In this document: one piece after another, positions 14,003 to 29,815 of the stretch | Layout: each line of letters opens with the position of its first letter | Numbering within the stretch: the first letter of the stretch is position 1 | Origin: Cristatella mucedo | Lineage: Eukaryota; Bryozoa; Phylactolaemata; Cristatellidae | Assembly (NCBI GenBank): GCA_009760855.2 | Contig: WPIO01000230.1 | Span: 124,001 to 188,000, forward strand | Length of the DNA stretch: 64,000 bases | Direction: 5' to 3' | Position numbers and translations under genes: made by a program | Notes under the pieces: model-generated | What the model saw: only the letters and a program-made list of their open reading frames with translations | The model's database searches: none | Told to the model about the DNA's origin: nothing

Positions 14003-16900
14003 AGGAGCGGAACGTGGTAAATAAAATTACTTTGTAAGATCTGTTGACGCCGAAAGCAGTGCATCAAGCTCAACGCTATGATTTTCTGCGAAACACTCGG
14101 CACGGGGACGAACGGCGTTTTCTGGAAACGTCGTCACTAACAGCAACTTGCCCCTAAACGGAGGCGCGGAGCGTCACTTGAAACTATAAAAATGAAATGA
14201 TAAAAATTTCCTAGAAAAATGCTACATTTACGAAGATAAAATGTCATCGCTTAGAGCTCATCCGCCGTCCGACTGGTAGTCACAGCGATCAAAAAGCGTA
14301 ACTCGACCGCAACCGGCGTTTCCACGCCTCTCCGGGCATAATCCACTGTTGGCAAACGGCGATCCAAGGCTTTAATCCTTATATCTTTGCCATACCTACG
14401 TTGACAATCGTATGTTTGCATGTGCTCAAAAACCAGCAGTGACAATATTTCGGCAACTTAACTATCGTTAGGGATAATATATTGCTAATTTACTCGCTGG
14501 ATCCGCGGTAGCAAAGGAGTCCAATGTCACTGCACCTACTACTGAATCTTGGGAACGCCGATCTGGTTCCTGTAGAAACCATAAATACACGGAACTTCCA
14601 CCACTTCCGGTCGCGACCGGCTGGCGGTCACTCTGATAGAATTAGTGCGTCATTTAATGCACATCAGTCTGCAAATGCTTATTCACTTAGATTCAGGGGA
14701 AATTAAGGTGATTTCAACTTCTCATTTATGCAATTCATTGCTTGAGATTTGGCGAACGCGGGTCAGACTACCGGGTCTCGTAGCCGGCTCCGGGTCTGAA
14801 TGGCTCGGGTTGCGAGTTACCACGGATATGTTCTGTTGATGCTGTGTAAGAGTCTTGTAAGGTTGACCTCTTTCTAAAGAACTGTATAATTCTATTTGTT
14901 GCAACGTTTTTGAGACGCATATTCCGCTGTCGTATTTTTATAGTTTGTGGTTCGCACTTTCGCAGTCCCCACGCGACAATTGAGTCAAATGACGGCACTT
15001 TCGGTATCTGGCCTCTTTAATATATTTCACACGATATTGACCAATCAAATTGGAATTTTGAATATATAATTGCTCATACTTGGGCACAATTCCAGCGGTC
15101 TCCCGTGCTTATTAGGCCGTCTTAGATCAAAAAATGTATAACATAAGCTGGCTGTTGGTGTTCCAGCCCATTTTGCCATTATCATAGACATGTGTCAAGC
15201 TAATGTCACGGGTAGGCTAATAATAATCTCATCGATGTGAAAGTTGAGATATATGCTCCTTGGTATGTCCTTCAAAGTTTCGTAACGGCACCTTGGGTGA
15301 CTCTGCTTTGCAGTTCATGGTGCGCACGATTTAAATCACCAGTTGTCTTCAAGAATGCTTTCTCAACACTTTCACTCGGAGCTGAGAAATGTTTTGCCAA
15401 TTCGCATCCCAGTCATGGTTGTCGGTGCCGTACGTTCAGTTGGACAGGTCGGCAAAGTCGTTGAACTCAATGTTTGCAGGCGCATTTATTTCCAAATTCC
15501 TAATTACTATCCAAATCATTTCCAAAATGAGAAATATTAAATATAATATAAAATAATGTAATAAATAAATGATAAATAATAATAATAAATAATATAAGGA
15601 ATATAATAAATTTCCTCGAGTTTCTTTCTTTTCCTCAAGTGTTTGTTTTCCGTCTTCTTTTCTTGTCACCGTTTTCGTCACCGTTTTCGTCTTTTCCCCT
15701 TCCGTGCTATTTGAAAACAGATTCGGGTGACCAAGAACGTATAAAATTACTCAGTAGCCACAGCGACACTGTAGTTCTCGGAGGCTGGTCCAGAGTAACG
15801 CTGACCTTCGCATCGCTGACCTTCACATCGCTGACCTTCGCATCGCTGACCTTCACACCGCTCACTCCGTCTCCAGCTGAAGAGATTGAGCCTGAGAGGG
15901 GGGCATGACAAAAAGGCCTGAAAAGATTGGAAGTGCCGACGTTGTCTACTTGCTGGCGCCACGCGACTCAGTGCACACTCAGTGTCACTGTAAGTGGGAT
16001 TCCGCCTGAAATCCATCGTGCATCTCCGTCCACTATTCCGCAAAGCCGCAAAGGCTAATTATTGTTACCGCAGGCGAGTTAAGTATACTGCACATAAAGC
16101 GTAAGCGGTTTTCTGCACTCACCTGGTGTCCAGCTTGTTTCAAATCACGCAACAAAGCGAAAGTGTGACGCGTAGTTGAGTCAGAAGACGTACTTAAGGT
16201 AGTGAGTAGCATGGAAGTAGCAGCTCAGGACGGCCGGAAAGGATGTGCCGCAATCAGCAGCAGCAGAGCAGTTACCGCTGCGCACGAAAATGAAAATGAA
16301 TGAAAAAGAAAATGAAAATGAAGACTTTCACTAGTTACTTTCTCAAACTTACAATTTTTGCGACGAACAGTGAGCGATTGAGCGGCAGAAATATTATTTC
16401 AGCAACTGACTGCACGGACAGAGCTCTGGCGTGTGTGGGATAGCCTTGCAAGCCAGCTAAGCATATCTTGGTCTGAGTTGGTAAACAAACATGCTTAACT
16501 AGCTCAGAAAGCCACATTCAAGTTCATTGAAACGAGGGCTTGCTTGAAATCAAGATTGTTATTCTCACAGGAAAAAGCTTGTACAAATAGTGCACAATCT
16601 TTTTTCTCGTTGCGTTTCATTGACTTTTGAGCCCGGGGGACACGTGTCCTCACCGTCTCCTTGCTATGCCACCGGACGCTGTTTCGAGAAATGTTACGTG
16701 TTGCTACTCATGTAGATGATATGACTGCCCTTGCAAGCATCTCTGGATTATTAGCAGTTAAATCCACGCCACCATTCAGTGCGGGGACTAGAGACCAAGA
16801 TCAATTGAAATTAAGGTCGAATGAAAAGACAACTTAAAAAGGGTGCAATTGTGGCACCCTCCCCTATCCGACCTCTACTGACCTTGACCTCTGACCTCAG
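14003..16900. other. unassigned DNA
   Basis: No family is recognised. There are scattered short open frames on both strands between 14250 and 15000, and an A/T-rich tract at 15536-15612. A 15-bp tandem repeat is annotated separately. Confidence 0.4.
15806..15872. repeat. 15-bp tandem repeat with alternating variants
   Basis: Four copies of gctgaccttcgcatc alternate between cgcatc and cacatc/cacacc versions, giving a 30-bp higher-order period. Confidence 0.85.
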
Positions 16901-17116
16901 CTGCCATCCTCTTGAATTTTACCAGCGTCTAGACGGGCGGTGCAGCAGCAGCAGAGTCGCCAGACGCTAGCTGCTGCTGCTTCTGCTCCTCCTCCTCGTG
17001 CTGCTCGCTCGCTCGCTCTGCGCTCCAACTTCCGAGCTCCGCGCCGCTCAACTTTTCGCGCTCTGCTCTCGCGCCGCTCGCTCGCTCCGAGCGGCTGCAA
17101 AAAGTGTCCGACCACG

Positions 17117-17155
17117 ATCGACTTCCCGCCAGCGGCGGCGGCGGGAAGTCGATCC
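17117..17155. other. 15-bp-stem inverted repeat
   Basis: 17117-17131 (gatcgacttcccgcc) is perfectly complementary to 17141-17155 across a 9-nt loop. Confidence 0.9.
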
Positions 17156-17773
17156 TATCGTAGTCGGCGGCGGAAGAGCCTGCGAAAGATGCGCCCGCGC
17201 ACATTCGGCGGTACGACGGAGAAACGACCATCAGCCTCACGCCGGCGCGAGGGAGAGAGCCTCGTTCCCGGATGGCGGCCGCCCGACGTTCGGACGGTCT
17301 GCAGCAGACGAAGCGCCCAGCGCCGCCGCCGCGCGGTAGGTCCGGCCTGTCGGAGAAGCCACGTTCGAGTTCGGGGATTGTCGGCCGCCGCCGCGACGTT
17401 CGCCCGTTCGCCCGTTCGCTTGCTTCGCTCTGGCTCTCGCTGGCTCTCTCGCTGCGGCCGCCGACGGCTGGCGACGCGCGTCGTTCGTTAAATGGACGCG
17501 GACAAGCCGACACCAGGGTGCGACAGTGTCGCCCCGTCGGAGAACCTGCCGAAAACCAGTTCCCATGTAGCTACGCCCGCTGCGCGCCGTATTCCGTCGA
17601 CCGAGCCGCGCGATGCCGCTTTGAGACGCGCGCTTCACGTCGTACGCGAGCGCGCTGCATTAACTTGATCGGTCGAGTCCACGAACCGCGGCCGATCCGA
17701 GCTTCGGCCTTCGCACCACCACCCCCAGCTCCCCCCCCGGCTGCCGCTGGCGCTAAAGCCACCGTCAATAGCC

Positions 17774-17801
17774 AGCCAGCCGGCTAGCTAGCCGGCTGGC
17801 T
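17774..17801. other. 28-bp perfect palindrome
   Basis: Perfect two-fold symmetry centred on GCTAGCTAGC, with arms AGCCAGCCG/CGGCTGGCT. Confidence 0.9.
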
Positions 17802-17959
17802 CTTCGCAGTAGTCTCCTCGAGCTCATCCTTCTAAAGGTGAAAATGTGAAAGAAAGTGTTCTGTGGGTCACATCGGTCGAACGACGCATCTGGACGTCCG
17901 GGTATTTTAGATCACATCGACTCTATACTATCACTTTGTATTAATGGTATTATAATTCC

Positions 17960-19540
17960 GCCCAGTTTCCCTTCTACCATTCCTATCAAAGACACTCGAA
18001 CGGGTCGTGGCGGACCAGCTGAACTCGTATATCGAAACCTCACACCTTGCTAGTAAGTTCCAGTCTGGCTTTAGAGCTAATCACTCCACAGAGTCAGCAT
18101 TGCTTCGGGTATACAACGACCTACTTAGGAATGCAGACATGGGTAGAGTGTCTCTGCTTGTTTTGCTTGATCTTTCAGCAACTTTTGAGACCATCGATCA
18201 CAAAGTTCTTCTAGAGCGCCTCTCATCTCGCCTGGGCATCACTGGCACTGCTCTGCAGTGGTTCAGGTCCTATCTCAGTGGGAGACTCCAGAGTATTGAC
18301 GTGAATGGACAAAGATCATCTGAAATACCTCTTAAATATGGAGTACCTCAGGGCTCAGAGCTAGGTCCGGTTCTTTTCACGGTTTATACTCTGCCTCTTG
18401 CTGATGTGATTGCCAAGCACAATCTAGGCTTTCACTTCTATGCGGATGACACTCAGTTGTACCTTTGCTTTGATCCCTCCCAGCCTTCGAGCACCTCAAA
18501 TTCTCTCAACTCACTAGCTGCATGCAGTGATGACATCCACACATGGATGGCAGCCAATTTTCTAAAACTTAACGATGATAAAACTAACTTACTGGTTATG
18601 GGCAAACCCAGTGTGATCCAGAGATTGGACAGGCTGACTCTCAAAATTGGCTCTGCCAGCATATCTCCAGTTGAATCAGCTCGAAATCTAGGTGTCATAT
18701 TCCAAAGCGACCTCTCGTTAGACGACCATTTCAGCTCCACAGTCAAATCCGCCTATTTTCAGCTTCATAGCTTTGCTAAAATTTGGGCTTGTTTAGATAA
18801 GTATACCACGTCTAAGTTGGTCCATGCATTCGTGACATCCCGTCTCGACTTCTGCAACTCACTGCTTACTGGCCTCCCAGCATGTGCGATCAGGCGATTG
18901 CAGCTGGTGCAAAACTCTGCAGCTAGGCTCGTCTGCCGTGAGCGTCGCAGTTGCCATGTCACACCACTTCTCGCCGACCTGCACTGGCTACCAGTCAAGC
19001 AACGGATTGACTTCAAGGTTTTGTCACACACTTTTAGGTCCCTTCATTCTATGGCTCCAGCCTATCTCTCCGACATACTCCCCCATCAGGCCAAGCATCG
19101 TACCACCCGCTTTTCGGAATCTAACAGTCTAGAAAAACCTCGTACAGACCTCATATTTTTTGGAGACCGTGCATTTAGTTCGTATGCTCCCAAAGCCTGG
19201 AACTCCCTCCCGACCTGCGTCAGAACATCCCCTGACCTGACCACATTTAAAAGGAACCTACAAACACACCTATTTAGGACAGCATTTAGTGGGTCCCTGT
19301 GATTCGTCCTTGATGTGCTTATGCATGCTGACACTGTGCATGCTGCCACTAACAACATTTGCATGCTGACCCTGTGCATGTCACCCCTAACCATGTTATT
19401 CATTTCGTTTGTTTTTCAAGCATGATTTTACTTACCATTCAATTGCATTTCACTTTACAGCAAATGTAAAGCGCCTAGAGAGAGATTAAGTTCTCTGAGG
19501 GCGCTTTATCAAGTGAATCATTATTATTATTATTATTCCA
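17960..19540 (+). mobile_element. LINE-A (L2/CR1-type non-LTR retrotransposon), 5'-truncated
   Basis: Starts inside the reverse-transcriptase region and runs through the 3' UTR, the conserved 3' hairpin (19463-19508) and an (ATT)n tail. The coding part is open. The words CACATCGAC on the left (about 17914) and CACATCGAC on the right (about 19792) bracket the LINE plus flanking A/T-rich DNA, and the copy 1 flank reads continuously there, so this DNA was gained after the Ly6 duplication. Confidence 0.9.
17962..19302 (+). CDS. reverse transcriptase, C-terminal part of LINE-A ORF2
   Basis: An uninterrupted frame from VSLLPFLSKTLERVVADQ to a stop at 19302. Motif A is LVLLDLSATFETIDH (catalytic Asp kept; the usual AAFDT has drifted), motif B is YGVPQGSELGP, and motif C is FHFYADDTQLYL. 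The thumb and C-terminal region has the family pattern WLPVKQRIDFK and WNSLPTCVRTSPDLTTFKRN. It lacks the apurinic endonuclease and the start of ORF2, so it cannot be autonomous. It is the best preserved LINE-A coding region here, which suggests a relatively recent insertion. Confidence 0.9.
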   Translation, partial: PVSLLPFLSKTLERVVADQLNSYIETSHLASKFQSGFRANHSTESALLRVYNDLLRNADMGRVSLLVLLDLSATFETIDHKVLLERLSSRLGITGTALQWFRSYLSGRLQSIDVNGQRSSEIPLKYGVPQGSELGPVLFTVYTLPLADVIAKHNLGFHFYADDTQLYLCFDPSQPSSTSNSLNSLAACSDDIHTWMAANFLKLNDDKTNLLVMGKPSVIQRLDRLTLKIGSASISPVESARNLGVIFQSDLSLDDHFSSTVKSAYFQLHSFAKIWACLDKYTTSKLVHAFVTSRLDFCNSLLTGLPACAIRRLQLVQNSAARLVCRERRSCHVTPLLADLHWLPVKQRIDFKVLSHTFRSLHSMAPAYLSDILPHQAKHRTTRFSESNSLEKPRTDLIFFGDRAFSSYAPKAWNSLPTCVRTSPDLTTFKRNLQTHLFRTAFSGSL

Positions 19541-19789
19541 ATAATTGTATATATTGTATATATATATATATATATATATGTATTATATATATTGTTATTT
19601 ATTATATAATATAATATTATATTATTATATTATTATGTTATATTATTATATTATTGTATTATATATTATATAATTTTATATTATGTATATTGTATATATA
19701 TATATAATTATAATTATAATTTACAACTATTAATATTAATAATACCATATTAATAATAATAATAATACCAATATAATACAATTGTATCG
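19541..19789. repeat. AT-rich low-complexity tract
   Basis: TA, TAT and AAT runs immediately follow the LINE-A tail. No other feature is seen. Confidence 0.8.
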
Positions 19790-19918
19790 CACATCGACAG
19801 TCGCTCTCTAAGTCCGATCGCTGCCGCCGCCGACGGCGTGCATGAGTGAATCGAGGACGCACTTCCGGTCTGCTTTACTTTGTGAAAGTTACAGACGGAG
19901 GTACGTTGCATCACGTTT

Positions 19919-24159
<4,241 letters not shown>

Positions 24160-24168
24160 CCAGGCGAG

Positions 24169-24177
24169 TCACGCCAT
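24169..24177 (-). promoter_or_regulatory. two-codon upstream ORF (ATG GCG TGA) of Ly6 copy 3
   Basis: The ATG is orthologous in position to the start of copy 1 but is followed by TGA at codon 3 (TGG in copy 1). Translation of copy 3 would need leaky scanning or reinitiation at 24159. Confidence 0.6.
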
Positions 24178-24854
24178 CGCGACGACAACGGCGGGAGCTA
24201 TAAGCGTTGCTTCGGGTGCGCAGCGGTGGCAGCAGCGGCTGGCCGCGACGCGACGCGCCGAGCGCTCGCCCGCTCGTCCGACGGAGGTGAACTACTGCTG
24301 CACCATGTCGCCACTCTGAGTCGACGCGTCAGTTGCGACGCAGCACTTCGAAGCAGCGAAAGCTCGATTGATAGGGCGCGGAGGAAACGCTTCCCTCCGG
24401 CGTTTGCCGTTACTCACTGCTCGCAGTTTCGCGACACTCTGGGCGAGACAGGCTGGCGGATAGATTGATAGGTCTGACGAGTTGGCGCTAATTAGTAGCC
24501 AGGCGCCCACACTTTTGCGCCCAGGCTGTTCCAACTGCGGCGTTCGTTCACGTGCGATACATTTTTGTCTCTGCGCCCATGCTTTAAAATGCGCGTCGAG
24601 ATCGCGGCGGAACGCCAGCCAGCGCGTAAGCAGTCTCGCGCGAAACGGTCTGGGAATGGAGCTGATTACTATTTCAGACGATATTGTGCCGCAGCTTCTT
24701 GCTAGCGGCCGTCGCGACGTTAAATACAGCCACGAAGAAGCCAGGCTGAGGCTTTGTCTGCAGCAGCTTTCTCGCGCGTCTCGTCTCGTCTTTTCTCGCG
24801 CGTCTCTGTTTCGGCAGCATCCGCCGCCGCCGATGAGAGCAAGCGCCTTTTCGA

Positions 24855-25559
<705 letters not shown>

Positions 25560-25602
25560 CCCAGCCCACCCTGTTGGCAGTCTGCCAATGGGGTGGGCTG
25601 GG
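25560..25602. other. strong hairpin at the edge of the CT microsatellite
   Basis: The outer stem CCCAGCCCACCC/GGGTGGGCTGGG (12 bp) encloses an inner TTGGCA-gtc-TGCCAA stem. It directly abuts the repeat tract. Confidence 0.9.
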
Positions 25603-25925
25603 CGGAGCCAGCGGCAAGCCGCTTTGCTAGCTTGATTGACTGCATGCCGGGCCGCGTGGGCTCCGGCGGAGGAGCGAAACTTCTTGCACAAAGAGAGCGT
25701 GCGGCCGGGGCGCCGGCGTTCGCACTTCCGCGCACGTGCAGCGTGCCGTTCGTGGCTCGCGCATGCGCGCGAACGTTCGCGCATGGGAGCCGTTGCGACC
25801 TCCGCGACATCGGACGCGCAGTTTTTGCGGTTTTCCTACCCGCAGGACGATTTAGAGAAATCGCATCATTGAACGACGCGTTCAAGGATTGAACTTTGAC
25901 ACTGCGGGGTTTGCCCACGGAAAGA

Positions 25926-27032
25926 TTTGCCGGCCGCGGAGCGACATAGAGAGAGAGGTCGCATCTTTGATCGAGGCGACGCTTCAACACTAGTCCACCC
26001 AATCTCGGGCGATCTCGAGCGATGCGCAGCGGGCGCCTAGAGAGCGCTGCGCCGAAACGTCGAGCGAACTACCGCTGGCGCCATCAGGCGCGCCGGAATC
26101 GGAAGCGTCGGACGGCCTCCCTCTGATCTCGCAAGCGCAAGGTGCAAGAAACCGCTTAATTTCAATCCATTTCGGCCACCGCATAAATGGGAGCGCGCCG
26201 TCCGGCTCGCACGCGAAGTGCGCTCGCTCGTTAGCTGCTGCGAATGCACGCGCTTTCGCTCGCCGCGAGTCGTCTCAGATTCGGCGACTGTTGAACGCTG
26301 ACGGTCGAAGTCAGCCGATGGCGAGGCAGATGTCGTTACTCTCGCAGGTAGCGCTAAAAAGCCGCTGCGAAACGCTGTATACCGGTATATATGGTAATAC
26401 AAATTTGATGTAAAATAAAATATAAAATACAAATATATATCTATAATAAATAATGTAAAAAATATATAATACAAATATATAAATGGCATATATGGTGATG
26501 CCGCTGCGAATTGCGAGCGCGTACAGGAGTCCGGCGCATCGTGTGGTCGCTCGCCAGCTGCAAGGAATGCACTCGGTCGCCGCGAATGCATGAGCTTTCT
26601 CGGTTCGCATCTTCGCGGTTTCGGCGGCGGCGGATGAGGCGCCAGACGAGGCTGCTCTCGGCCACGCTGCTTTGCCGGCACCACTTCGCTCCAGCCGCCG
26701 GCTGCGACGGCCTAATCGCGAAAGCGACTCGTCAATCGCGGATGGCGGCCGCGGCCGAACGTGTGCATTCAGCGGACGAGAGAGACGCGAGCTCTCGCGA
26801 GCTTTCTCTTGCGAGCTCTCGTCGATTCTTTGCTGCCCTCGCTTCGCGCTTCGTCCGACGGACGCCACGTAGGGCATGCCGCTCCGCCGCCTCCGCCTCC
26901 GGCCATTCCTCCTCTGATCTCGCATCGCGCATATCGCCGGCGCCGATTCGCCGGCTCGCCGATTCCGGAGTTCCGCCGCGATGGCGGAGGGAAAGCTCGA
27001 CGTGGCGCGCGAGCTCCGCTCGCTCACCAAGC
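25926..27032. other. GC-rich unassigned DNA with one AT-rich island
   Basis: No gene is recognised; open frames occur on both strands. The island 26372-26499 is annotated separately. Confidence 0.4.
26361..26510. repeat. AT-rich island flanked by an 11-bp direct repeat
   Basis: GCCGCTGCGAA at 26361-26371 and 26500-26510 brackets 128 bp of mostly A/T sequence inside a GC-rich block. Confidence 0.85.
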
Positions 27033-27209
27033 ATCGGCAGATCGGCTAAGCAGATTTTTTGATTAATTATTATTAAATAATTAATTAAATAATTAATAAT
27101 AGTTAATATTAATATTTATAAATTAATTAAATATTAATTTATTAATATATATTATGACATTAATGCCGATTAATTATTATTTTTTAGATTATCGGCAGAT
27201 CGATTAAGC
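27033..27209. repeat. AT-rich island flanked by a 19-bp direct repeat
   Basis: ATCGGCAGATCGGCTAAGC at 27033-27051 and a two-mismatch copy at 27191-27209 bracket A/T DNA. Inside, GATTAATTATTATT is also repeated near both edges. Confidence 0.8.
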
Positions 27210-28695
27210 TCGGCAGACTTCGCTGCCAGCCAGAGCGACCGGCTGAGACCCTGCGCCTGCGCCTCCGCCAGATCTCAGGCAGATAGGAGGCGTACGCGCC
27301 TGCAGACGCTAGCGAGCAGTTGGGCATACCGTCTGCACGCTAGCAGCGGCAGCGGCGCAATCTTTCGCTACTCCGGCGTTAGTCGTTGCGGTAGCAATGA
27401 TTTGCGAGCGACTGCCGCAACGCAGACGCCCGTGGGGCGGGTGAAAATTTGTCACGGATCGTGTCGTGGTCGCATTATATTCTTGACTCGTTCGCGAAAT
27501 TTTCGCAGCGTAGCTCTAGCAGTTCAGGATTTAATCGCTCGCCATAGATTAAACCGTTATTCTTACGGCATTGGCGTCATCGCTGCGGTTCTGGTAAAAT
27601 TGGCCACGGCACTAAAAATCTGCTCCGCGATTTATTTAAAGCTTCGGCGAGTATGCGTTAAAAGTACTATCAAGTGTACTATTTAAAAACTGTGGTAGCC
27701 ATGGTAACATTTCGGAATATTCGGAATCCTCGTAGGACAGCATTCAGAATTTGTCAGTGAAGCATTCATTTGAGCGCATGGATGGATGGCACGGATGCGA
27801 TGACCGCCGCGTTCAAGGTATTTTTGGCCATTTTTTGGTATGCTCCATGAACAAAATTTTCTCTTCTTGCATGCCCATCGTTTACCAGAAGAAAGCAGGC
27901 GCAGCGCGTCTTGTGGTCGGTCACGTTCAACTTGCTAGCATTACACCAACTTTACATTAATTATTAATTATTAATTTATATTAGATATAACTAATTAATT
28001 ATCATAAATTATAATTAAATATTATAAACTATAATTAATTAACTTTCCATTACACCAACTTTACAGTAGTATAACAGTACGCCAACTCAGAGGATTCAAG
28101 GGGGAAGCTGGGGAAACGCCGGGTGCTGAGAAACACGGGAAGCGCCAGTCGCGACGGATTGGACGGCAGCAGATGGGGAGTCGCAGTGCAGACAGCGAAA
28201 GCTGCTGGAACGTCAAATCCGCCCTTCTAAAAAGCTTCAGCGTTCATGGTCGCGTTCAGTTCTAGCATTTAAAACAGAAAATTTCAACTACGAAAGTACC
28301 TGTCGCTGTCAAATATAAAAATTAGAACATTTTCTCACCATTTCTGTCTCGCGATTGGTCAATGGTGAGGGTTAAACGATCGAAAGAGGTCGCTCATTAC
28401 GTATTTGGTGACTTCAGAAGTAAATACCTTTTCATCTATTGCTGATAGGATATGAAAATTAGCAAGTCACGTGATGGCAGCCATGCAGCCACGTGACGTA
28501 TTCATCCAAAGTGATGACTGGCGTTTCCGGAGCTTAATTCAAAATTCCGCGGGGACTTCAGCCGCTTTTTCTTTTTGAAAAGCTGTGGGCTCGAGTAAGG
28601 GAGACTGACATCCAGTCGTGCTGCGCCAGCGTTAAGCGATGGACATGCACACATAGAATTTTTGTGTCTTTCTTACCTGTGGATGTAATGATTTA
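27210..28695. other. unassigned DNA with one AT-rich island
   Basis: No gene is recognised. Two CACGTG words in an imperfect inverted arrangement lie near 28465-28500. The AT island at 27939-28065 is separate. Confidence 0.4.
27939..28065. repeat. AT-rich island flanked by an exact 18-bp direct repeat
   Basis: CATTACACCAACTTTACA at 27939-27956 and 28048-28065 brackets 91 bp of A/T low-complexity DNA. Confidence 0.9.
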
Positions 28696-28699
28696 ACAA

Positions 28700-28862
28700 T
28701 AATAATAATAACGCACTTGCTAAAGCGCCCTCAGAGAACTCAATCTTTTTATAGGTGCTTTAAATTCGGTGCAGTTCTTCGTTTGCAGCAAATGTAAAGT
28801 GCCTACAAGAGATTGAATTTTCTAACGGCGCTATATCAAATTTATTATCTTTATTATTAGTA
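28700..28862. mobile_element. two LINE-A 3' ends joined head to head
   Basis: A minus-oriented tail (28700-28785, with cgccctcagagaactcaatc) is followed directly by a plus-oriented tail (28785-28862, with gcaaatgtaaagtgcc), making a ~160-bp imperfect palindrome with microsatellite arms. Confidence 0.8.
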
Positions 28863-28889
28863 GTACTGTTACTATTATATAAAGAAACC

Positions 28890-29815
28890 CTAAACTGGTC
28901 TGTCGGCGCTGTCCGTACTACTAAATGCTGATTCGCCACGCGGCACTGACAAACATATATACATATATATATGAATATTTTCTAAAACTACGATTAAGTT
29001 TGGTTGATAAATGATTATCTTATATATTACCTTCAAATACGTTCTAGCCATCGTATTCTTTAAAAATTTCTCTATCTCTACTAACATAATTAAAGCTAGA
29101 AAGTCCGTCAGTCCGTCACGCGGAAAGTTAACGCTCTTCCGTCACTCGATAAGATGGCGCAGAGCTGTCTTCCGCGACCGTACTATGACGGCTTCCACTA
29201 TGACGCAGCGTAGCGACTCCACAGACAGTGACCTCTTGTATTGACCTTGACTATAAGCTTAGGAGTCATTGGGGTGGGCTCGGAGTTACTTCGTTGCCAG
29301 CATTTCAAAGCAAATTTGAAGTTATAAGCAATTTTCCACGATTGTTAGTTAGTTATAGTAAAGACGATCGATATCTTGATGAGCCATTGAGGATGCTAGC
29401 AACCCTATTCAAGCGCTATAACCCAACATTTGAAATTCTCAAAATGCACTATGACCTCACTTTGAAACTCGCAGTTACAAACGAGGTGTGAGGCTTTCGC
29501 GTCCGGTAACAGCTGGGCCTCAAACAAGCACTCGTTACGATGCTAGTCGCAGCCGACGCGCTTCGTGGCGCTTTATCCTGGTTACGCATATATCACGTAG
29601 CACGGGCTAGCGATTTTCGACTGCAGGACCAATGCACGTGCGTACGCCGACAGTAGCGTAAATACCTGAGAGATAGAGAGCGCTAACGCCTCAGCATTGC
29701 AAGTTCGCATAACGTAGACGAGTCTATTTGAGAACAGCGCAGTGTTGAGGCGCTCGCCCGCCAGCGGCCATAACTTTCACCAACGGCACCGTGGCCTAGA
29801 GCTCAAAACAGCTCG
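28890..29815 (+). repeat. dispersed repeat R1, copy 2
   Basis: Shares ordered blocks with 5885-6380 (cgccacgcggcactg; acgtagacgagtctatttga; cgccagcggccataact; caccgtggcctag). It is longer because of about 430 bp of extra sequence at 29050-29490. No coding family was recognised. Confidence 0.6.

Larger units (their letters stand above)
16920..17810. other. GC-rich island with strong inverted repeats, no gene recognised
   Basis: CpG-rich block with overlapping open frames on both strands, typical of GC-rich non-coding DNA. It contains a 15-bp-stem hairpin (17117-17155) and a 28-bp palindrome (17774-17801). It could be a promoter or CpG-island region. Confidence 0.4.

Noticed and set aside
16929-17787. 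Overlapping long frames on both strands in GC-rich DNA
   Set aside because: Low stop frequency from GC richness; no domain, no paralog, no clear splice pattern.
26037-27066. Arg/Ser-rich long frames on both strands
   Set aside because: Same composition effect, and the frames run through an AT-rich island.
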